64,000 nt of DNA, from positions 62,001 through 126,000 of the forward strand of contig NW_004190417.1 of the NCBI RefSeq assembly GCF_000224145.3, read 5' to 3'. The DNA is from Ciona intestinalis. Taxonomy: Eukaryota; Chordata; Ascidiacea; Phlebobranchia; Cionidae. Positions 53,560-64,000 of this stretch are shown piece by piece (within the stretch, counting starts at the first letter, position 1; the number at the start of each line of letters is the position of its first letter). The notes beneath the pieces were generated by a model, which searched no databases, had not been told where the DNA came from, and saw only the letters and a program-made list of their open reading frames with translations. The position numbers were made by a program, and so were the translations under genes.

Positions 53560-56500
53560 TTAAAGATTCACTGAAACACGAGGACTTTCTGACGATTCTT
53601 CCTTAGATAATGGATCATAAGATGACACAGTAGCTTCATATCTCCCCGGTCGAAGTTGTGACATAGTTCTAACATGTACAAAAGTAGTTAAACATAATTT
53701 ACAATTATGTGCAGGCACTTTTTTTTCAAAAACAGTCATTTAAATTTTACATAGTGTTGAATACTAAACACGATTTATTTACATTTGTGTTTGTCGAATT
53801 TTTTGCCGGAAGACGCTGAGGACGTTAGTACCAGCTTTATATAAGCGGACATTGTATTGTAAGCCAGGTGCTACAAGATTCCATTGAAGCAATACAGACT
53901 CTGTGGTTGAGCTCAAAACCACTAGACCAGTGGGAGGTACAAGTGACCGGTCATAGTTGTCTGTGTATATTAAGTATTAGTATTAGTTCATTAAAAGATA
54001 ACTGAAGCCAAATTTTATAATTGGCGTGAAGAAAAACCATCAGTACAAGAGAAACAATTTGAAGAGTAATTATAATTTAAATATCAGTTTTTCACTTTCA
54101 GTACACAGAACGTTCTTAAAACAAATTGTTTGTATTGCTGCTTGTGAACTAGTGCTTTTACAGAATATATTGACTACGTATACTTAACTTTTTCTATGAA
54201 ATATGTGTCAATTCAAAACAAAAATGTAAGCTCTACTTTAAAGCAAAAAATACCTGTTATTGCTTCTTCTAATGATGGTATTCTCCTACTCGTTGTTACT
54301 GATGCACGCAACAGTAATGTTGTGTTTAACAGAGAATGAGCAGTAATTAAATAGTTAGTATCAGGACGGAGTGATTGAAATGTTATGCTAGAATGATATC
54401 TACTGACTAGCTTACGCTGTAAAATCTGAAATAAAAAAGTTTTTTTTATTACAAGATTTATTAGACGGGTAGAAATACAATAGAAAAATTAATTTCAGAA
54501 CTAGAAATAGACAAAACCGAACCTTTGTCTAAACATTAGGCATTGTTTAATACATTTTTATATATTTGATTATGTGTGGTAGAATCTAAATACCTGTATA
54601 TTGTGCAATAATTGCCACACACACACAGTTATAAATGTAATAAAATGGGTATTTTGTTATTCCAAAAGAACATCAAAATGTGTGTGTGTGGTATAAAAGA
54701 AAAGAAATTGATACGAGTTATTAAACTTACTGCTGGCATTCCACCCATTCTTAAAAAAAATATCAGAGAGTTTGCAACACCAGCTCTTCGTTGCCATGAC
54801 AAAGTGACATGATGGGGACCCACTGACGTTATAGTGGTTGAAATTGTTGTATTTCGTGAAACTAATTCTGCAAACAGTTTTATATAAAATATGATTAGTA
54901 GAGAAAAATAACTTCTTTATCCTGACAGGGCTACTCAAATGTTATAACATGGGTGACCTATTGAACACCATTTGGCTCCTGCCGTGGCAAAGTGGTAGGA
55001 CTAAGGGTACCTGCATCATGAAAAGGATACCACTGCCTAAGCTGTTACCATTGTATCCACATGTATGCCAGGTTTGATACTTACCTGGTCTTTTCTCCAA
55101 CCTAGTGGTTACTAATGGGTTGACCAAATTGTCGGCTATACAGAAAAACAAATAATCATTTCCAAAGTTACATACTTTGTTAATTGTGACATTGACAAGC
55201 ATAAGTGTATGAAGTAAAATCCCAAGTATAAGAATTTGCATTGTCTTGCTATAGTAAGATAAATAAGTGTCATTCATTTTTACTGCAAACAACTATAAAG
55301 ATTGTAATAATAAAGGTAGGAAATAATTTTTGATTAAAACATGTAATTTAAAAGTTAATGTCCTGGGATTACCAGTTGATTCAAGTGTGGTGGTTGAAGC
55401 TCTTCCAACTGCACCAGGAATAATTATTCCACTTATTGTAGATGGGTATACAGTAACAAAATAACGCGTCCCACTCTCCAAGTTAGTGTATGTAGCAAAT
55501 CTTCTAGCTTGGATTGTTTGATCCACAAGTATCCTTTGTTCATTTTGCAATTTATGTAACATGACATGATACCTAAACGTTACAACAAAAAGTTAAGCAA
55601 AACTTATAAACCGATATATACGGTCTTTTTTACAATATTATCACAAAGTTTTAAAAGTTTTCATATTATTAAATTAACACTTTCTAATTAACTGTAAGTA
55701 CTTACCTATGTGAATTTCTATATGCTGCCCAAAGTACTCTTAAACTGGTAGCTGTTATAAAACCACTTGGGATAAATGTAGAGATCACTCTTTCAGTTGC
55801 TACAGAGCGAAGCTGTACAATTATAGGTGAATCCCCTCGTACAATCACATTTTCTATCTGGCTTTGAATATTTGGTTCCAATGCAGATTTCACTTGTGAT
55901 ATTGTAACATTATAAAAGGTGGCATCTGATGACATCATAATTATTAAAGAAAGATATTCATTTAATTTTTGAACAATGGTTGATATTGATGTATTGCTCT
56001 GCACTTCCTGTGATTTTAAACTATGTACTTCATTTGCCAATAAAAGAAGTTTCCGAAATGTCATTGTTGAAGAATATTGAGACACTGCTGATGACTTAGT
56101 GGTGACTGAGTAGAAAAAATCGGATTAGTGTAGCATGAAATATTAATAGTTACGTATATTTTCAAAAATCTGTCCAAATATAAAGAAAAAATAGATAAAA
56201 GAAATCTAATGGGTAATATGGACTTAAACAAAGAACTGCAACAGGTGAAATGTGGATAGTGTGGTAGTAGAAAAGTCAAAGAAGCATCATACAAGTCAAT
56301 GTGCGACTTGAAAACTAATGTTGAGAACTTTTGTATGAAGCTATGTTTTACTGGGTGTTGGGGTAATAGGGTGACTTTGATCTTTGTCCTAAGACCTAGG
56401 TGAATATGGTAAAACCTCAGCTATAATAATAGAACGAAGTTATGATCGAATATACAAGACAAATTTGCTTTTCATGCTTGTAAAAATTTGAAGTATGTGA

Positions 56501-59500
56501 TAATATTTTTTACCTTGGGCTCCAGAAAGCATAGAAAGAATGGAATTTTGTAAACTTAGAATATTTCTTGTAGCTTTAATTACAATCCTGCGATTCAGCT
56601 GTGGTGTTGGTGGTATTGGTCTGGTTACATACAAAACTTGGTAAAATTAAGCAAAACATGAGGTCCTATTTTAAACTCAAATTTACAAACTGTTGCACAG
56701 GTTAATAACAAATCTTATCGAGGTATTTTGTCAATTTATTTTATAAACCACTATTTTAACATCTGCTGTGTTCATAAATGCATTCTTTTTAAAACGCAAG
56801 TTTAAATTTAAACAACATTTTATCGAACTTTAAACTACACATACATGATTTGTTGATAGGAATATCATATAGCAGCGGGGATTAAACAAAAATACAAGCA
56901 TCCCTATTTATTTTACTCAATACAGGTCATGCTAAAAATAAATCATACGCTACCTTTGAAGCATTGAAATAATTAATCCAAGGGAACTTTCAAATTTCTT
57001 TTGAATTAGAGCATAGTTGCCAGATTCACTCCTTGGACCAACTGGTGATATCACTAAAAAACAAATCTTAAGTAAAACGTGGTTGCTACTATATGACCCA
57101 AACTAAAAAATGTATTTACAGTTTACACAAAATGTTTTCATGATTTGTTCATGACCAGGTTTAATTTTCTATTACAGAAATTAAAATTACAGGAAACGTA
57201 AATGCTTTATTCTTAAATTTGGTTGAAATAGCATAACTACTTTCTTAAATATTCTACTGCAATTGGAAAAATAATGTTGAAAGCATCAGATCTGTTAAGT
57301 GAAGCACGGAAAAACGAATAAAACACATCAGAACCTAAAGATAGGTCAACGATCAACAAGGAAAATATCAGCTTAAATGTTGACAACATACAGATCAACC
57401 AGAAACAATAATTGACAACATTTAACACATACAAGGTTTAAATTATGTTTCATTGTAGTTTATACAAAGCTATTTTACTAAAAAAATAAACAGTTAAGTT
57501 TGGGTAAATGAGATATGAATATTTGTGGAAGCATCGTAAATTAATTATAATTGAATACAATCTTACATGTTCTAACCGATGTCCACTCATCGGATAAGGT
57601 GATGCCTCCATCATCACTCACTGACACAACAGATACGTTATATGTGTAGTTTTCGTTCAATGTATTTACTGTGAACTGTATATGGAGTAATTAACAACCC
57701 ATAATCGGTAAAAGAGCCCAAATAATACACCAATAAATAAATCGTTTGTACAATGGGCGTATATCCTATTTAGCTTTTAAAAACATTACTGCTATAAAAT
57801 AGTTTAACAAATTGGACATTTCTAATGTTAACTTCTGGAGAACAGGCGAAACATATGCATTTTCTCTATCATACATGACAAATATTGAAAACAAAATAAA
57901 GAGTTAAACTATCAGTCGGCATCGATGGAAAAATTTATCCGTTGGACTTTAATTTTGGAATTGGAAAATATATATTCATGTATGTAATCTTAACATACAA
58001 ACACAAAACAATTGAAAAACAACCGCAGTCAGATATTTTAATACATCTGTTTTAACAAACTGATGTTTAAAAATAAATAGTTGCCTTTCAAAGACAAAAT
58101 CAAAAATTTGTTAGTTTTGAAGACTTAATATTTCAATAATTGCTATCATGATCAGTTTTAGGTACTTTTTTACCAGTGAGCTTTTTTGGAAATAGTTATG
58201 TATTGACAGGTAAGTGTTCGATGTAACAGGGTAAGAGAATTAGGTTCACTTTCAACAATAAAGACAGATTAATCAACTTACCATGGAATCATTATTATGC
58301 TAAGTCATCGTGCTTTATGACATCCAAGTTATTTAAGCAAACTATACCAATAAGCATGATAAAAAATATAAATCGAATACTTACTTGACTTGTTCCTAAG
58401 CCCCTGATCTCCATGTATTTCAAGTCATCAACTTGAATCAAAATTCGATATCGCGCAGCATATGCAGCTGGATGCCACTGAACACGAAACCCAGAACTTG
58501 TGATTCGATTAATAATCACCCCCCTCACCATGTGTGCTGATGGATATGCTTAGGAGAAATTGGAAGAAGGTCGGTTGGAGATAAAGAATTTATAGTTTAC
58601 TTCTGATTTATTATTTATGTGTATAAGATTTCTATAATCAATGTCATGCTTAAGTGAACTTGTAAATATATGTAAGCTAAATTTGTGTGCCAGGCAGTTA
58701 TTTTAAAACAACATCCATTCAAGTAACAACTGGTATGGTTTTGTGTAACCTTAAACCAAATTCACGAGATACTATGTTATTGCTGTAAAAGCACAAAATT
58801 AACAAGTATAACATGTAACATCAGATAGCGTTACAATCTTACCAAGTTATTACAAAAAAATACTCTAATAAAATTAAGCTAAACATTAAGTTTCATTCAT
58901 AAGAAATCTGTGTTCAAATAATATTTTTATAAAAACCTATTTCTTTTCTTTAAGATTTAGATTAACACACTCACGTATTGTCACCATCACCGGTATTGTG
59001 AATTCAGAATTAATGTAAATTCCAACGGATGCAATAGAAATCCTGTAAGTTTCTCTGAGCTTCAGCCCACGTAAAATAAATGATGAAACTGCATTGCTGT
59101 GAACAAACATTCATTAAATGATAATAATAGATACTGCTTGACAAACAAAATTATTATACAAACGAGTAATACAGTACAATATGCTTATTCAAAGATAACA
59201 CGGAAGTCAACTCGATACTAGGTAAAATTATGATCAGACTACAACCTTTGTTGACAAGGGTTATAGAACGATGCATTTTAATGCATAATTACTTCTTATT
59301 AAAATCGGTCAATTATTGCGTGACAGCATAACACTACCCATGGCCCTAATGTTTATAATCAAGGAAAAAGAACGCACAAATGTTTTCTTTTGATCAGAAA
59401 GTCCCACCAATCTAAATTAAACTCATGGACTATAGTCAAACCACAGAAATAAAAAAGAGTACAACGCGCAACTGCCCAAAACCGTAATATATTCTTTTTT

Positions 59501-62500
59501 TATTCACGTAACCGCCAACTCCCATTGCGCTTGGTCTCCATTGTAAAAGATAGGCGCTCAGTGATATTTTAGCTGTTTATTTTAAAAACTACACTGACTA
59601 TTCAAGTTTATTAGGCCAGTTTAGTTTTTGGTAGGTTAACGCTTACACTTTAGCGCTTTATTAGGAAAATTAATTATTTTATAAATTTAATTAAAAACAT
59701 TCAAACAAACGGTTTGTTAGATATATATATATGTTTGGAAATAGTTATTTTTCCCTATAAACTTAAATTAAGTCAAAAAACGAAAAAAGGCTACATAAAA
59801 CGCCCTGGCTTCCATTGACTACTATAGTAAACGGGAACGAGTTGTGAAAAAGAGAGAGTGTATCACTTCTCTCCTTTACCGACATTGGAGATGCGCATTC
59901 TATTCTTTTATATTTCTGTGCGTCAAACGCAATAATAAAAAGCGTGTTGGACATCCAGAATCTCATTACTGCAAGATGAGGAATTTATACCAAAAAAGTT
60001 AAATCATGGCTATTGTTTTACAGGTTTTTCCAGAAAGCTAAATTCCAGTAAAAGAAATGTTTTATTTTTTGCGAAAAGTTGCGAAATTTCTTGTAAAACT
60101 AAAACTTGCAGATTGTTAAAAATATTTTTTTTAGTTCTGGTCCGTCACAATGGAGAAGTATTCAAAATCGACCACTCACATTTCAATTTAATTGAATATA
60201 TAAAAATGTGTTAATTTTGCCCAATATTCATATTTGTATTAATTCGGTTGATTCTCAGACTTGCCGCACTTACATCAATAAGAAATGTGTCATTGAAACA
60301 ACTCACTTGTATGTTCTAGTTCGACCAGTTCTTTGGTTTTCTACCCGGATTTGATATCCGATCGCATGTTCAGATGGCTTCCATGTGATATTAACATATT
60401 GTGAATTCACGTCAACTACTTGAAAATCACGTGGAAGGCTTGGAACCACTACAGCTGTTTGGATAATTGAATTTAGGTCAATAAACTGTATCAACAGAAT
60501 ATAGACACACTGATGGGGAAATTTAGAAGAAAAGAAAACTATAACACAGCTTTATTTATTAAATCAACATTTGCCAATGGCAATAATAATTTGCTTTGTT
60601 TTGGTAATTAGTAATTAAAAGTAATATAGAGTTGGTGATAAAAATTATATCATTCATTAAAAAAAAAATTATCATTAAGTAGGCCTAACTGCTTTTCCAT
60701 GATATGAAAAATATTAGAAGTAAAAAAATTTTGGGCATAAAACCAGTAAAAAGTTGGAATGTTTCTACTTACAGGTTGTTATTGTTATTGGATCACTTTC
60801 ATTTGAATATTCACTGTCACGACCAATTGCAAAATACGTGATGTTATAAGCTGTGCTATAAACCAAACCAGATACTAATGTAGGGTTCTCTGCTGTTACA
60901 TTTCTACAAAGTTTCAGTTAAATTGTAAATAATTGGTGCATAGCTGTAGTGTGAAATCAACTTACTGAATACGTTTTACTTGAGTAATTCCATTTTTTAC
61001 AACAATGACATAAGAAACAGCATTGTCTACCCTCTCCACACTTAACACCATAGATGAGTGTGTTACATTACTAGCACGAATTGTAGAATTTCCAAAGTTT
61101 CGTCTTATAACGGGTGTTGGGAACTCTAATTACAAAAAAAAAAAACAATTTGTTTACCCATTGAAGCCAAATGTCATAACATAGCTTTAAATTTTACAAA
61201 AATATAAATTGTCTAAACTCCCATATCAGACCCGGCCAATAAGTTAACAACCTATGCAATTAGTTCCTGACTGGGAATTGCATCAAAAAACGTGTTGCGC
61301 TACAATTAAATAGCTTACTTGCTTGTACGCGTAATATTTCACTGGGGGGTGAACTCTCATATTCTCCAACAGCTGTGATAGTGATGGTATAAAATAAGGC
61401 CACCTGCACTCTTGTAATGACTGTTGAATTTCCATGAATATTTCTGTAATTGTAAACATATTCAATATGAATATAAAAAGAATATATAAACGCCGTGGCG
61501 TAGTGGTTAGCAAGCCTGCCTCTAACCCAGAGGTAATGGGTTCCAAGGCTCGTCGCTGCTACCATTGTGGGCGTATGTGTCCTTAAGCAAGACACTTAAC
61601 GGCAATTGCTCCAACCCAGTGGTCACTAATGGGTTGTCCAAATTATCAGCCATACATAAAAATGAAAAAAAAAAAAATCCAAAAAAAAGATAATCACCCA
61701 CAAAGTAACATACTTGGTAACTCGTAAGCTGGCACGAGGTGTTAAACCCGTGTTATAACGACTGTCGTTTTCCGGCCACGCGAGGATAAAGTAAGTTACA
61801 TTCATTCAAACTTAAATAAAGTAACTCAAAATGTATTTTGCAACATACATATGCTTTTAACTGACTAGGATGTTTCTTTTTTAGTTATACTAACCCTAAC
61901 AAATGCAACCTGCATAGGAATTTTCAGAGTTATATTTAGCTTTGTAGCAAAATTATATATATTACTCTAAAATGTGACTTGATCCTGTCGATTCTTCAGT
62001 GATTGTTGCAACATAATACATCGCACGAGAAACAAGGTCCCATGTTATTTCTATAAACGAGGGTCCTACTGAAGTTGTTCGAAGATTTATAGGAGCAAGT
62101 GGTGGTGGCGGTACTAGAGGGAAAATTAAACAACAAATTAATTTGCATATTATAACATTTTACCGTGACTGTGCCAATAACTTATTTATATTTTGGGGGG
62201 TGAGACAATAAAAGACAGGTTTTCAATTACATGCAGTTTGTGCCTTCTTAGCACTTATGTTGGTTTATGGTGTATTTAATTAGTCAGTTAATAAAAGTGA
62301 TCATAGACTTAAATGTTTTACAGCATAGGTGTTTTGACATTTAAAGAAGGACTTACAAGTTTTAATCATTGTAGGAGGGAAACTTTCAGCTGTTGCTTCA
62401 CCGAGAACATTTACCGCTTTTATTGTGATGTTAAAATAAGTATCTGTGTTAACTCCTTGGATCATAACGCTGGTGTTTCTGGCTCCACTGAAAAAATATA

Positions 62501-63920
62501 TATTGTAGTATTAATACTTAGAGCCTTAGACTAAAATTAAGTTATTTCCCGCCACATGAAGTAAAAATTAGTAAAATAGACAATATTTTGCTTACTTTTT
62601 AATTTGTATGTTTGCCTGTATATAAAAGCTTTGAAGCAGAACTTTACTTAGTCGCAATTTGATTTGGTTTTGCTCAAATGTTTATGTAAGATTCGTATTA
62701 AGTTTTAATTAAGTTGTGGAAAATGTAGTTTCAAAATCGCCCAAAGTTCACTGTTAACTTATGTTTTTTAAGTGGGTGATGTCAAGGACTTGGGATTTGA
62801 TTCAACCCAACACCATGTAAATACTCTGACTTATGTCCTCCATGTTTTTATTGGTATGGCTTACAATTTAAATAACCCATTAGTGATCACAGGGTTAAAG
62901 CAATGTTGTAAAGTGTTTTGCCCGACACATTTATCATTTTTTTTAACCAGGTATTATTTTATTATTTTAGAACATAAGTCAGGGATGCCAACCAATTAAT
63001 CCAAATAACTTTTTGTTTTTTCAGTTTGGTAAAAAATCTAAATATTATAAACTGTGTAAGGGATGTGTTTTTCATGATAAGTTAATGCAACAATAATTTT
63101 TCATTTATTCGTTCGAATATGATCACAAAAATTAAATTAGTTAAAACAACGAAAAGAAGGAAATAACCAACAAACAACATTCTTACCTCACTTCTATTTC
63201 ATTCACATTTTCATAACTGCGTAGAACAACAATGTATGACACAGCATGTTCGATCTCATTCCAATGAAGAAGAAAAGATGTTTTGGAAATATTGCTTGCA
63301 TCGATGAGAGGTAATGATGATATTGGAAGAACAGGAGTTGGAACATCTTGGAAGTAAAATAATTAAACATACACAACTGAAATAAACCCTGAAGTTAAAG
63401 GGGCATAGCTACGAAAAATCAAAATTTGTGTATTAATAGATATGCTCAAATGTGCTACCATGAAAGTTTTAAAATACAAAACAGGCACGGGTTAAGTTTA
63501 TAATATATTTGGCAGCAAATCAATATATTAATAACGCACACAGTAGTTTACTCACATGTTTCCATAATAAAGGATAAACTCCGGTCACTTTCCAAACCTT
63601 CCACACTAACTGCTGCTACTTGAAACAAGTACCTTAACCTTGGTGTGAGGTCATGCACTGTAACACTGGATGTTGAAACTCTGTCAATCGATCGCTCAAG
63701 GTTTATAGTTGTGCTTAAGTTTTCACCATACCTCGACACATACACTTTGTAATGATTGGCATCTAAACGCTTGATTGTTAGAAATCTTTGAAGTTCAATT
63801 AAAGTTTGTAATATAAGATGCGCAACATTTTTTGGTACTTACTTTGTACTGGATTCCATGTAAGGTGAATCGAAGAAAGATTAGATGAAGTAGCATTCAC
63901 ATTTCGTGGTATTGGGAGCA
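53560..63920 (-). CDS. Multi-fibronectin-type-III protein (FNDC7-like), 5' end outside window
   Basis: Twenty exons seen, from 5' to 3': 63920-63843, 63761-63556, 63346-63187, 62487-62357, 62113-61966, 61443-61319, 61125-60966, 60903-60773, 60454-60307, 59096-58975, 58548-58385, 57668-57567, 57055-56954, 56620-56514, 56105-55706, 55572-55373, 54867-54731, 54425-54254, 53960-53783, 53668-53560. Each FN3 domain uses two exons. The first carries the Pro-rich start and core Trp (ITWKPSEHAIGYQI, IEITWDLVSRAMYY); the second carries the LxPxTxY part (LTPRLRYLFQVAAVS). About nine FN3 domains are visible. Between domains six and seven lies a ~170-residue, apparently helical spacer (exons 57055-55706, LLLLANEVHSLKSQE). 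The protein ends in the last FN3 (SPRVSVNL-stop) with no membrane anchor or kinase/phosphatase domain, so it is probably secreted. The FNDC7 resemblance is tentative. Boundaries are by eye and may shift a few bases. Confidence 0.82.
54965..55160 (+). mobile_element. SINE-like, diverged
   Basis: TGCCGTGGCAAAGTGG (A-box-like), CAACCTAGTGGTTACTAATG and GGTTGACCAAATTGTCGGCT resemble family S. Confidence 0.55.
59442..59920 (+). mobile_element. Family D element in FN3-gene intron
   Basis: CACAGAAATAAAAAAGAGTA to TATTCTTTTATATTTCTGTG. The flanks share GTCAAAC, a partial target duplication. Confidence 0.8.
61492..61805 (+). mobile_element. tRNA-derived SINE (family S), full-length reference copy
   Basis: Head GCCGTGGCGTAGTGGTTAGC fits a pol III A box. 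GGTAATGGGTTCCAAGGCTC fits a B box about 35 bp further on. The body includes ACTTAACGGCAATTGCTCC and a mid A-rich run. The 3' part GTTTTCCGGCCACGCGAGG ends with GTTACATTCATTC. It is about 314 bp, in an intron of the FN3 gene on the opposite strand. Confidence 0.85.
62770..62960 (-). mobile_element. SINE (family S), diverged copy
   Basis: TATGGCTTACAATTTAAATAA, CCCATTAGTGATCACAGGGT and AAGCAATGTTGTAAAGTGTT correspond to the family S mid-region in reverse. Confidence 0.5.
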
Positions 63921-64000
63921 CTGTATGCATGTATACCGTTATACGAACAAAGGACATAATATATATATATTGACAATGAACTGTTATTATAATACACCCA

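Noticed and set aside
54942-55292. Minus-strand 116-residue frame as an FN3-gene exon
   Set aside because: Covers a SINE-like repeat and lacks FN3 residues. Flanking exons join without it.
61492-61560. True tRNA gene
   Set aside because: Same reasoning: box A and B only, followed by a SINE body repeated elsewhere in the window.

Overview
The window is AT-rich animal DNA with short introns and canonical GT-AG splice sites. It carries a dense load of small inverted-repeat transposons, tRNA-derived SINEs and (ATTC)n-tailed repeats. Gene content and repeat style fit a solitary ascidian, most likely Ciona (C. intestinalis/robusta type). That is an inference from content; no database search was possible.

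Seven protein-coding genes are supported. From left to right they are: (1) + strand 3645-12462, a 15-exon secreted protein with about seven thrombospondin type-1 repeats (TSRs) joined to a trypsin-like protease domain; (2) + strand 16154-20951, an 8-exon type II membrane protein of the GDP-fucose protein O-fucosyltransferase type; (3) + strand 22978-26905, a type II membrane C-type lectin; (4) - strand 31138-34002, a single-exon importin-13; (5) + strand 37868-42157, NIFK, a nucleolar RRM protein; (6) + strand 44043-52450, a synaptotagmin with degraded Ca2+ sites; (7) - strand 53560 to beyond 64000, the 3' part of a long fibronectin-type-III protein, built with two exons per domain. All exon joins given for genes 1-6 keep frame. 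A two-exon, 55-residue membrane microprotein (27560-30731, +) is a plausible extra gene.

The rest is mostly transposon debris, labelled here by local family letters. Family A is a ~195-bp TIR MITE. Family B is a long non-autonomous element (~1.1 kb without its insert in the best copy) sharing the A termini. Family C is a ~520-bp TIR element with GCGCATGCGC palindromes. Family D is a ~500-bp element ending in CACAGAAATAAA, with a 9-bp target duplication in its best copy. Family E is a ~1-kb repeat. There is also a P-element-like transposon with 131-bp TIRs and a THAP ORF, a GGCGGGTT...AACCCGCC element, a TTAA-flanked mini-element and at least two SINE families. Nesting is heavy: A in E in B at 28.5-30.6 kb, P in B at 13.1-14.5 kb, SINEs in B.

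The left edge (1-603) looks like an assembly artefact: two pieces of nearby sequence flanking a 125-N gap. Four N runs are present (175-299, 6866-6990, 13949-13998, 24213-24262). Functional links between genes are weak. One suggestive pairing is gene 1, with TSRs carrying O-fucosylation-type sites, next to gene 2, an O-fucosyltransferase-like enzyme. The most unusual DNA features are three very short perfect palindromes at 27161-27212, 27806-27837 and 37509-37538. One is made of the two P-like transposon tips fused end to end, and one is a 30-bp hairpin inserted with a 9-10-bp target duplication.
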